In this document: in pieces, positions 20,452 through 30,843 of the stretch
Position numbering within the stretch: the stretch's first letter is position 1
How the letters are laid out: every line of letters starts with the position of its first letter
From: Stutzerimonas degradans
GTDB lineage: Bacteria; Pseudomonadota; Gammaproteobacteria; Pseudomonadales; Pseudomonadaceae
Direction of reading: 5' to 3'
NCBI RefSeq assembly: GCF_024448505.1
Contig: NZ_JAMOHV010000006.1
Span: 1 to 64,000, forward strand
DNA length: 64,000 nucleotides
Position numbers and translations under genes: made by a program
The notes under the pieces: generated by a model
Databases searched by the model: none
Told to the model about the DNA's origin: nothing
Seen by the model: only the letters and a program-made list of their open reading frames with translations

Positions 20452-21705
20452 TCAACCCAGCCGCAGGCGACTGGCACCGACCAGCCAGCTGTAGATGACG
20501 TACAGCAGCATGGTGGCGAGCAGCAGCAGACCGCCCAGCGCCGTGGCCATGCCCCAGTTGATGGTGGTGTTGGTGTAGAAAGCGACGAAGTAGCTGACCA
20601 TCTGGTCGTTCGGGCTGCCGAGCAGCGCCGGGGTGATGTAGTAGCCGATGGCGATGATGAACACCAGCAGGCTGCCGGCACCGACCCCGGCCAGCGTCTG
20701 CGGGAAGTACACCCGCCAGAAGCTGGCGAACGGGTGACAGCCCAGCGAGACCGCCGCACGCATGTAGCTCGGCGAGATGTTCTTCATCACGCTGTAGATC
20801 GGCAGGATCATGAACGGCAGCAGGATGTGCACCATGGCGATGTACACACCGGTGCGGTTGAACACCAGCTGCAGCGGCTCGTCGATCAGGCCCATCTTGA
20901 GCAGCGCACCGTTGATCAGCCCGCCCGACTGCAGCAGCACGATCCATGCGGCGACGCGCACCAGAATCGAGGTCCAGAACGGCAGCAGCACCAGGATCAT
21001 CAGCAGGTTGCTCTGCCGCGCCGGCAGGTTGGCCAACAGATAGGCCAGCGGATAGGCCAGCAGCAGACAGATCACCGTGATCACCAGGCCCATCCAGAAC
21101 GTGCGGGCAAAGATGTCCAGATACACCGCCTGATCCGGCGAGACCTTGGCCAGTTCACCCAGCTCGTCGATGCGGTGATCCAGCGCCGCCAGCAGGTAAT
21201 AACCGGTCACCGCACTGTCGTTACGCTGGATGATCTGCCAGAACGCCGGATCGCCCCAGCGCTCGTCGAGCGACTCCAGTGCCTCCTGATACGACGCGGG
21301 TGTCTCGCGGAACGGCAGCGCCCGCGCGGTCTTGGTCAGCAGGCTGCGATAGCCGGCCAGTTCCATGTTCAGCCGCTTGGACAGATCGCCCAGGCTCTGC
21401 TCGCGGCGCGCCTGATACAGATCTTCGGCCAACGCCTGATAGGCCGGCTCCGCCGGTAGGCCACGACCGTCCCACTCGGCGAGCGCCGCCAGCGTGCGCG
21501 GCAGCGTATTGACCACCTCGGGGTTCTCGACGCTGCGCCAGAGCAGCGAGGCGATCGGCACCAGGAACGTCAGCAGCACGAACAGCAGCAGCGGCACGAT
21601 CAGCGCCTGCGACTTGAGCTTGTTCACCCGTTCGGCGCGCGCCAGCCGCTGCTTCAGATTGGGCTCGGCGATCTGGTTCGCCGGCAGGGATATAGCTGTG
21701 GCCAT
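20452..21705 (-). CDS. ABC importer permease (PotB/PotH-like)
   Basis: 417 residues, longer than the usual 280-310 because a periplasmic insertion of about 150 residues separates the first transmembrane helix (residues 34-56) from the rest. The C-terminal half has the remaining helices and an EAA-type loop (RAAVSLGCHPFASF). It pairs with the next permease to form the membrane channel. The long insertion is typical of this Pseudomonas transporter subgroup and may contact the binding protein (inference). Confidence 0.88.
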   Translation of the reverse strand: MATAISLPANQIAEPNLKQRLARAERVNKLKSQALIVPLLLFVLLTFLVPIASLLWRSVENPEVVNTLPRTLAALAEWDGRGLPAEPAYQALAEDLYQARREQSLGDLSKRLNMELAGYRSLLTKTARALPFRETPASYQEALESLDERWGDPAFWQIIQRNDSAVTGYYLLAALDHRIDELGELAKVSPDQAVYLDIFARTFWMGLVITVICLLLAYPLAYLLANLPARQSNLLMILVLLPFWTSILVRVAAWIVLLQSGGLINGALLKMGLIDEPLQLVFNRTGVYIAMVHILLPFMILPIYSVMKNISPSYMRAAVSLGCHPFASFWRVYFPQTLAGVGAGSLLVFIIAIGYYITPALLGSPNDQMVSYFVAFYTNTTINWGMATALGGLLLLATMLLYVIYSWLVGASRLRLG

Positions 21706-21768
21706 GATGACTCCGCGATTCGTTCCGATGGCTGGGACCGGCCCCGCCAGTGCGGCGGGGCTCCGGGG

Positions 21769-22800
21769 TCAGCGTGCTGCCCAGGCGTTGAAACGCTGTT
21801 CGAGCTGTTCGCCGTAGTCGGCCCAGAAGGTCACGTCCATCGCCACCTGATCGGCGATGTTCTCTGGCGCGGTGGGCATCTGCGCCAGGCGTTTTTCATC
21901 CAACAACGACACGGCCTGGGTGTTCGCCGGACCGTAGGCGATGTGCTCGGCATAGGCCTTCTGCTGCTGCGGCTCGACGGTGAAGGCGATGAACTTGCGT
22001 GCCTGCTCCTGACTCTTGGCGCCCTTGGGGATGGCCCAGGAATCGAAGTCGTAGATGCCGCCGTTCCAGACGATCTGCAGGTTGCTCTCGTTCTGCACGG
22101 CAGCGATGCGGCCGTTGTAGGCGCTGCTCATCACCACGTCGCCGGAGGCGAGAAACTGCGGCGGCTGTGCGCCGGCTTCCCACCACTGGATATGCGGCTT
22201 GAGCTGATCGAGCTTCCTGAAGGCACGGTTCTGGCCGTCCTTGGTGGCCAGCACCTTGTAGACCTCCTTGGCCGGCACGCCGTCGGCCATCAGCGCGAAT
22301 TCGAGAGTGTACTTGGCGCCCTTGCGCAGGCCGCGCTTGCCGGGAAATTTCTCGGTATCCCAGAAATCCGCCCAGCCGGACGGCGCGCTCTTCAGCTTGT
22401 CGGCGTTGTAGGCCAGCACCGTCGACCAGACGAAGAAGCCGACGCCGCAGGGCTGGATCGCGCCTTCGACGAAGTCGTCCGGATTGCCGACGATGCCCGG
22501 GTCGAGCTCCTCGAACAGCCCCTCGTCGCAACCGCGCGAAAGCTCCGGCGATTCCACCTCGACCAGGTTCCACGACACGCTGTTGGTGTCGACCATCGCC
22601 TTGACCTTGGCCATTTCGCCGTTGTACTCACCGGCGATCAGGCGACCGTTGCCGGCCGCTTCCCAGGGCTCGTAGAAGGCCTTGGTCTGCGCCTGCTTGT
22701 TGGCACCGCCGAAGCTCACCGCGGTCAGGCTGTCGGCGGCGGCCTGGCCGGCACAGACGAGTCCGAGCGCCAGCGCGGACAGTTTCAGGTAGTTGCTCAT
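21769..22800 (-). CDS. Periplasmic substrate-binding protein of the ABC importer
   Basis: 343 residues, of the PotD/spermidine-putrescine-binding family. A signal peptide covers about the first 22 residues (MSNYLKLSALALGLVCAGQA, cut after AAA). The mature part has the TAVSFGG start and a typical class-D binding fold with the SAYNGRIAA region. The start at 22800 has a GGAG ribosome-binding site; MERTGMSNY five codons upstream is an alternative. In this context the ligand is probably GABA/5-aminovalerate rather than a polyamine; not provable from sequence. Confidence 0.88.
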   Translation of the reverse strand: MSNYLKLSALALGLVCAGQAAADSLTAVSFGGANKQAQTKAFYEPWEAAGNGRLIAGEYNGEMAKVKAMVDTNSVSWNLVEVESPELSRGCDEGLFEELDPGIVGNPDDFVEGAIQPCGVGFFVWSTVLAYNADKLKSAPSGWADFWDTEKFPGKRGLRKGAKYTLEFALMADGVPAKEVYKVLATKDGQNRAFRKLDQLKPHIQWWEAGAQPPQFLASGDVVMSSAYNGRIAAVQNESNLQIVWNGGIYDFDSWAIPKGAKSQEQARKFIAFTVEPQQQKAYAEHIAYGPANTQAVSLLDEKRLAQMPTAPENIADQVAMDVTFWADYGEQLEQRFNAWAAR

Positions 22801-22844
22801 ACCAGTTCGCTCCATGATGCAGTTGTTAGGGTTCTTGTAATGCC

Positions 22845-23954
22845 TCAGGCCGCCTGCAGCGGGTCCAGCGCACGGACGTGCTCGACATGCCAGCCGATCG
22901 GCACCACATCGCCCACGCGCAGGGCGTGGTCGAACTCGGCAATTGGCTGCTTGACGAAGAAGTCGCTGACCCCGCAGACCTCCAGGCGGATGCGGATGTG
23001 GTCGCCGAGGTAGATGAACTCGGCAACACGACCGGTGAAGCGGTTCGGACAACTGGCGCTGGCGCCGTTGAGCAGCACGCGCTCCGGGCGAATCGACAGG
23101 TTGACCGGACTGCCCGTGGCGCCGACGTTGACCGCCAGCGCCTGGACGGTTTCGCCGCGCTCCAGCTTGACCGTGCAGCTGTCGCCGCGCTGTTCCAGCA
23201 GGTGCGCCGGCAGCCGATTGTTCTCGCCGAGGAAGTTGGCGACGAAGGTGTTCAGCGGTTTTTCGTAGAGCGTGCACGGGTCTTCGATCTGCTGGATCTG
23301 GCCCTGATGGAACACCGCGACGCGATCGGACATGGTCAGCGCCTCGCCCTGATCGTGGGTGACGTAGACCACGGTGACGCCGAGGCGCTGGTGCAGGTGC
23401 TTGATCTCCATCTGCATCTGCTCGCGCAGTTGCTTGTCCAGCGCGCCCAGGGGTTCGTCCATCAGCACCAGTTGCGGCTCGAACACCAGCGCCCGCGCCA
23501 GCGCCACGCGCTGCTGCTGGCCGCCGGAGAGCTGCGCCGGGTAGCGGTTGCGGAAGCCCTCCAGCTGCACCATCGCCAGCGCCCGCTTGACCCGCTCCTT
23601 GATGTCCGGCTTGGCCATGCCGCGCACGCTGAGGGGGAACGCCAGGTTTTCCGACACGGTCATGTGCGGGAACAGCGCGTAGTTCTGAAACACCATGCCC
23701 ATGTCGCGCTTGTGCGGCGGCACGTTGTTGATCGCCCGGCCGTCGAGGAGGATTTCTCCGGCGGTGGGCGTCTCGAAGCCGGCCAGCATCATCAGGCTGG
23801 TGGTCTTGCCCGAGCCGGACGGCCCGAGCAGGGTGAGGAATTCGCCGCGGCGGATGTCCAGGTTGAGATCCCGGACAATCAGCGACTCGCCGTCATAGCT
23901 CTTCTGGACGCCGCGAAAGCTCACCAGGATATCGTTCGCCGTTGACTCGACCAT
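22845..23954 (-). CDS. ABC importer ATPase (PotA-like)
   Basis: 369 residues. Walker A GPSGSGKT at 44-51, signature LSGGQ at 142-146, Walker B LVLMDE at 162-167, then a C-terminal TOBE domain (from about residue 280). It is the first gene of the importer operon, 44 bases upstream of the binding-protein gene. The start at 23954 (MVESTANDILVSF) is chosen over an upstream ATG at 24017 that adds a sequence without homology. A perfect dyad TGTAGGG-N4-CCCTACA lies about 110 bases upstream. Confidence 0.92.
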   Translation of the reverse strand: MVESTANDILVSFRGVQKSYDGESLIVRDLNLDIRRGEFLTLLGPSGSGKTTSLMMLAGFETPTAGEILLDGRAINNVPPHKRDMGMVFQNYALFPHMTVSENLAFPLSVRGMAKPDIKERVKRALAMVQLEGFRNRYPAQLSGGQQQRVALARALVFEPQLVLMDEPLGALDKQLREQMQMEIKHLHQRLGVTVVYVTHDQGEALTMSDRVAVFHQGQIQQIEDPCTLYEKPLNTFVANFLGENNRLPAHLLEQRGDSCTVKLERGETVQALAVNVGATGSPVNLSIRPERVLLNGASASCPNRFTGRVAEFIYLGDHIRIRLEVCGVSDFFVKQPIAEFDHALRVGDVVPIGWHVEHVRALDPLQAA

Positions 23955-24063
23955 GCTGCTGCACCTGCCTAACCGTTGAACCGTGGCCACAGCGTAGAAG
24001 CGCAGCGGGCACGGCAAAATCGGCGCAGCGGAGCGATTGGCCTAGGCGTTGGGGAGAGTCGTC

Positions 24064-24081
24064 TGTAGGGAACGCCCTACA
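24064..24081. promoter_or_regulatory. Perfect dyad upstream of the importer operon (candidate response-regulator operator)
   Basis: TGTAGGG (24064-24070) and CCCTACA (24075-24081) are exact inverted complements around AACG. The dyad lies in the 148-base gap between the response-regulator stop and the ATPase start. It is the best candidate for binding by the adjacent LuxR-type regulator. No convincing -35/-10 pair was assigned. Confidence 0.6.
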
Positions 24082-24102
24082 CGACGGATCGGCAGGCGGT
24101 GC

Positions 24103-24732
24103 TCAGACCAGCTTGTGTTCCAGGGCGTAGCGCACCAGGTCGGCCACCGAATGTGCCGCCAGTTTCTGCATCAGGCGCGCCTTGTGGGTGCTGATGGTCT
24201 TGCTGCTCAGGGCCAGCTTGCCGGCGATGTCGTTCACCGAATCGCCCTGCACCAGCCGTTCGAACACCGAATATTCGCGTTCCGAAAGCAGCGCATGCGG
24301 CGGCCGCGAATCGGTCAGACCGACCTCGAAGACCATGCGGTCGGCCAGCGCCGGGTCGATGTAGCGCCCGCCCGCGGCGACCTTGCGCAACGCGGTGAGC
24401 AGCAGCGCCGGTTCGCTGTCCTTGGTCGCGTAGCCGGCCGCGCCGATCTTCAGTGCCCGCGCGGCCATCTGCGCTTCGTCATGCATCGACAGCACCAGCA
24501 CCGCGGGCGGCTGGTTCAGCGCGCGAATCCGCGGGATCGCCTCGAGACCGTTGACGCCCGGCATGGAGATATCCAGCAGCACCACGTCGCAGCTGACCTG
24601 CCGCAGCTGGTCGAGCAGCTGCTGGCCGTTGGCGGCCTCGCCGACCACCTGCATGTCCTGGGCCATGCCGATCAGCTGCTTGATTCCCTCGCGGACGATG
24701 GTGTGATCCTCGGCGACCATGACTCTGATCAT
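24103..24732 (-). CDS. NarL/FixJ-family response regulator (AgtR-like)
   Basis: 209 residues: a receiver domain with phospho-acceptor D54 (VVLLDISMPG) and the acidic pair E8-D9, then a C-terminal LuxR-type helix-turn-helix (SVNDIAGKLALSSKTISTHK). Its start overlaps the stop of the sensor kinase by 4 bases, so the two form a unit. It probably activates the importer/gabD operon directly downstream, as described for agtSR in P. aeruginosa. Confidence 0.92.
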   Translation of the reverse strand: MIRVMVAEDHTIVREGIKQLIGMAQDMQVVGEAANGQQLLDQLRQVSCDVVLLDISMPGVNGLEAIPRIRALNQPPAVLVLSMHDEAQMAARALKIGAAGYATKDSEPALLLTALRKVAAGGRYIDPALADRMVFEVGLTDSRPPHALLSEREYSVFERLVQGDSVNDIAGKLALSSKTISTHKARLMQKLAAHSVADLVRYALEHKLV

Positions 24733-27146
24733 GACGACAGTGCTCCCGTGCTGGCGGCTGTTGAAAGGGGCGCGGGGTCCAGCGGCACCCGCGCGGTGAT
24801 GGTGGTGCCCCGGCCGGGCTGGCTGTCGATGCTGAGCTGGCCGCCGAGCATCTGCACCCGTTCGCGCATGCCGACCAGGCCGAACGAGCTACCCGGTCCG
24901 CGGGCCGTCTCGGCGAAACCACAGCCGTCGTCGCCGACGCGCAGACAGAGCATGTCGCCCTCGACCGTCAGCTGCACGCTGACCGTCTGCGCCTGGGCAT
25001 GGCGCATCACGTTGGTCAGCGACTCCTGCAGAATGCGAAACAGGCCGATGGCCTTGGCATTGCCCAGCGGCAGCGGACATTCCGGCACCTCGACCAGACA
25101 GGCCACGCCGCTGCGTTCCTCGAAACGTCGCCCCTGCCATTCCACTGCCGAAGCGAGGCCGGCGTCGAGAATCGGCGGGCGCAGCGCGGTGGCGACGTCG
25201 CGCACACGCTGGAACAGCTGGGCGATCAGCCGTTTCATACTCTGCAGGCGTTGCGCCAAGGCCGGATCGAGGCCGGCGAAACCGAGCTCGCACATCGAGA
25301 TTTCCAGCTTGAGCACGGTCAGCACCTGGCCCAGCTCGTCGTGCACTTCGCGGGCGATGTGCGCCTTCTCTTCCTCGCGCACCGTCTCCAGGTGCGCGGC
25401 CAGCTCACGCAGCTGCACGCGCGAGGCCGCCAGTTCCAGCTCGATGCGCTTGTTGTCGGTAATGTCCCAGACGATGCCGTCCCACACCTGACGGCCATCG
25501 GCCTGGCCACGTACGGAGGCGCGAATGTCGGCCCAGCGCACTTCGCCGTCGCGGTTGAGGATGCGCCCCTGCCAGCGCCAGTCCTTACCCTGCTCCAGCG
25601 CCAGCTGCTGGCTGGCCCAGTAGTCGGCCTCGTCGTCGGCGTGCACCAGACTGCGAATACCCCGCTCCGGCTCCAGCAGGCGCTCGGCGGAATAGCCCAC
25701 CAGGCGCTGACTGGCCTCGCTGATATACGCAATGCGCACCGCCCCCTGCGGCGTCTCGCGCTCCAGGCGGAACACCAGCCCCGGCACGTTGCCGGCCATG
25801 GCCTTGAGCCGCGCCTCGCTCTCCTGCAGTTGCGCACTTGCGCGACGGCGTTCGGTGATATCGGCGAGAAACACCACCAGATACTCGCGGCTGCCGAAGC
25901 GCAGGAAGCTGTAGGTGATCGCCGCGGGAAAACGCTGGCCGTCGGCGCGCTGCCATTCGCACTCATGCACTTCGCGGTCGTTTTCGCCGGTGCGTGCGGC
26001 GCGCCAGCGCTCGAGCCAGGCATCCATCTGTAGCGCTGGATCGAGCGCATCCAGCGGGCAGTCCAGCAATTCGCCGCGGGCATAGCCGAGCAGCGACTCG
26101 GCCGCCTGGTTGGCGTAGCGCACGCGACTGTCCCAGTTCAGCCAGAGGATACCGACGGTGCTGTGATCCAGGCAGAACTGCGTGAGCCGCTGCGACTCCT
26201 CGGCGGCCTCGCGCAGCTCGATGTCACGCCGCGCGGCCTTCAACCGGGTTTCCAGCAGGCCGTGTTGATGGCGCTGCCAACCGAACATCAGCAGGCAGAT
26301 CAGCAGCAACACACCGAGCAGCAGGCTGAGGCTGCGCCAGTAGCCAAGCTCGCGGCCGAGGTCGATGCTGCGCGGCTTGAGCCACTGCTCCTGCAGCTGG
26401 GCGAACTCCCGCGCCGGGAACTCGCGTATGGCGCTGTCGAGCAGCGCGGCAAGCGCGGGACTGTCGCGCCGCGAGGCGATGCGCAGCAGTTGCGGGCTAC
26501 CCAGATCGCCGACCACCGCCAATGGCGCGTACTCGATCTGCTGCGACAGGCGGCCGAACAGCGGCTCGTCAACGACCGCGTAGCTGGCCTTGGCTTCCAG
26601 CACCTGACGCAGCGCATCGGCCTGGCTGGCCGCAGTCAGCACGGTGATGTTGGGGTAGTTGGCGGCAAGAAATTCGGTGACCGAGCCCGGCCCCTCGGCG
26701 GCGATCAGCTCGCTGGGGTGCAGCAGCTCGAGGTCGATGGCGCGCGGGCCGTCGCGGTCGCCGACGAGCAGGCGTGCAATGCGCAGAAACGGGTCGCTGT
26801 AGCGCCACAGCCGCAGGCCGACCGGTGTCTGCCGCAGACCGGGCGCCACGTCGATCAGTCCGTCACGGGCGGCGTTCTCGAGCGCGGCCTCATCGTCGAA
26901 GCGGCGCCAATGCAGCCGCACACCCAACTGTGCGGCGATCTGCTCCATCAGCTGCACATGGAAGCCTGACAGGCGCCGTTGACGCTGGTCATACTCCGCA
27001 TAGGGCGCGCCCATCACCACCCCGACGCGCCACTCGCGCTGACCATCCAGCCAGGCTCGCGCGCCCTCGTCCTGCGGCGCGGCATGCGCGGCGAAGGGCA
27101 AAAGCAGCACGAACAGAACGAGGCGGCGCAGGGTGGAAGCAAGCAT
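24729..27146 (-). CDS. Sensor histidine kinase with periplasmic binding-protein domain (AgtS-like)
   Basis: 805 residues. Order: signal peptide (1-23), a periplasmic SBP_bac_3-type solute-binding domain (about 35-260), one transmembrane helix (270-290), two PAS/PAC domains (about 318-430 and 440-570), a HisKA_3 dimerisation helix with phospho-accepting H602 (AREVHDELGQV) and a HATPase domain with N-box and GLVGMRERV. The solute-binding domain implies direct sensing of an external amino-acid-like ligand. The start at 27146 is chosen because upstream in-frame residues lack a signal peptide. Confidence 0.92.
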   Translation of the reverse strand: MLASTLRRLVLFVLLLPFAAHAAPQDEGARAWLDGQREWRVGVVMGAPYAEYDQRQRRLSGFHVQLMEQIAAQLGVRLHWRRFDDEAALENAARDGLIDVAPGLRQTPVGLRLWRYSDPFLRIARLLVGDRDGPRAIDLELLHPSELIAAEGPGSVTEFLAANYPNITVLTAASQADALRQVLEAKASYAVVDEPLFGRLSQQIEYAPLAVVGDLGSPQLLRIASRRDSPALAALLDSAIREFPAREFAQLQEQWLKPRSIDLGRELGYWRSLSLLLGVLLLICLLMFGWQRHQHGLLETRLKAARRDIELREAAEESQRLTQFCLDHSTVGILWLNWDSRVRYANQAAESLLGYARGELLDCPLDALDPALQMDAWLERWRAARTGENDREVHECEWQRADGQRFPAAITYSFLRFGSREYLVVFLADITERRRASAQLQESEARLKAMAGNVPGLVFRLERETPQGAVRIAYISEASQRLVGYSAERLLEPERGIRSLVHADDEADYWASQQLALEQGKDWRWQGRILNRDGEVRWADIRASVRGQADGRQVWDGIVWDITDNKRIELELAASRVQLRELAAHLETVREEEKAHIAREVHDELGQVLTVLKLEISMCELGFAGLDPALAQRLQSMKRLIAQLFQRVRDVATALRPPILDAGLASAVEWQGRRFEERSGVACLVEVPECPLPLGNAKAIGLFRILQESLTNVMRHAQAQTVSVQLTVEGDMLCLRVGDDGCGFAETARGPGSSFGLVGMRERVQMLGGQLSIDSQPGRGTTITARVPLDPAPLSTAASTGALSS

Positions 27147-27242
27147 ATATTCACGCAATCGATGGGCGTGCCGACACGCTGTTGTAATGCATAAACCCTG
27201 CCGGCGCCAGCATGGCTCCGGCCTCGATACGGGAGACACTCC

Positions 27243-28256
27243 ATGCGTCGCGTGCCTGCTTTCGCGCTGGTGCTCGGCCTTGCCATTGGTGGCGTTGCGC
27301 CACGGATCAGCCCTGCGCAAGAGCCGCAGCCGCCACAGCAGAAACCGGCGGACGAAGCCCCGGCCACGCCACGATCAGCCGTGCAGCCGCGCAGCGCCGC
27401 TCAGGCCGAAGGCTTGCGCCGACAGCTCGACCAAGCCGCGCAACTGCAGCTCGGCAGCGAAGACGTCTTTCTCGCGCTCTGGCAACCAGCGAATACGCCC
27501 AAGCCGCGCGGGGTGCTGATCATCGTGCCGAGCGAAGGCGAAACTGCGGACTGGCCACGTGTCGTCGCGCCGCTGCGCCGAACGCTCCCCGAACATGGCT
27601 GGCATACCCTGAGCCTTACGCCCACCGATGCGATGGCGGATCCGCTGGCGCGCCTGACGACGCCCGCGCAAGCAGCCCCCTCTGCGCCGGCCAAGGACGA
27701 GGCAGTCGAGGACATCGATGCCGATGCCTCGCCACAGCCCGCCGACGCCGGCTATCTGCCCGAGCAGACCGCCCCCGCCGATGACGAGCCGTCCGCGGAG
27801 CCCACGCCGCCGCAAGAGGACGCCGCGCCTGCGAACGTCGAGCGCATGCAGGCGCGCCTCGCCGCCGCGGTCGAGCATGTACGGTCCGCGAAGCCGGCGG
27901 AGATCGTGCTCGTCGGTCACGGCACGGGGGCCTACTGGGCGAGTCGGTACCTGGCGCAGGATTCACCCAAGGACATCCGCCAGCTCATCGTGATCGATCC
28001 GCGACGACCGGCGCCGGCCGAGCAATCACTGGAGGACACGCTGGCGGCATTACCCGTCGCGGTAGGCGACTTCCATACCGATGAGCGGCCGGCGGCGCAG
28101 CGGCAGGCGCTGCAACGCCGCAACGCGGCGCGGCGCGCCGACCATCCGGACTATCGTCAGGTCGCCCTGCCGGCGCTGGCGGCCGATCGCGACGGCGCGC
28201 AAGAACAACTGGTGCGCCGCATACGCGGCTGGCTGGATCGTCAGCCGCCGCGCTGA
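27243..28256 (+). CDS. DUF3530 family alpha/beta-hydrolase-like protein
   Basis: 337 residues, exported: the N-terminal signal MRRVPAFALVLGLAIGG is followed by a proline/glutamine-rich linker. The hydrolase-like core shows GVLIIVPSEGE and an elbow GHGTG at 225-229, where the usual nucleophilic Ser of GxSxG is replaced by Gly227. It is therefore likely non-catalytic, or uses a different chemistry. It is divergent from the sensor kinase and convergent with djlA with only 7 bases between stops. Biological role unknown. Confidence 0.82.
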   Translation: MRRVPAFALVLGLAIGGVAPRISPAQEPQPPQQKPADEAPATPRSAVQPRSAAQAEGLRRQLDQAAQLQLGSEDVFLALWQPANTPKPRGVLIIVPSEGETADWPRVVAPLRRTLPEHGWHTLSLTPTDAMADPLARLTTPAQAAPSAPAKDEAVEDIDADASPQPADAGYLPEQTAPADDEPSAEPTPPQEDAAPANVERMQARLAAAVEHVRSAKPAEIVLVGHGTGAYWASRYLAQDSPKDIRQLIVIDPRRPAPAEQSLEDTLAALPVAVGDFHTDERPAAQRQALQRRNAARRADHPDYRQVALPALAADRDGAQEQLVRRIRGWLDRQPPR

Positions 28257-28263
28257 GGGGCAA

Positions 28264-30715
<2,452 letters not shown>

Positions 30716-30843
30716 CGGGCGGTCTCCACGGCGCTAGCCGATAGGCGGGTCATGCTTTATTATCCGGCATCTTTCTCAGCCCATCGAGAGGCGTGCGGCT
30801 CAGCCGGACGATGGCTCGCCGCAAGCACGGACCCCAGAACAAG

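Noticed and set aside
30793-30843. Upstream GTG start for lptD
   Set aside because: It would put 17 basic residues before a good signal peptide; the ATG at 30844 matches known LptD N-termini.
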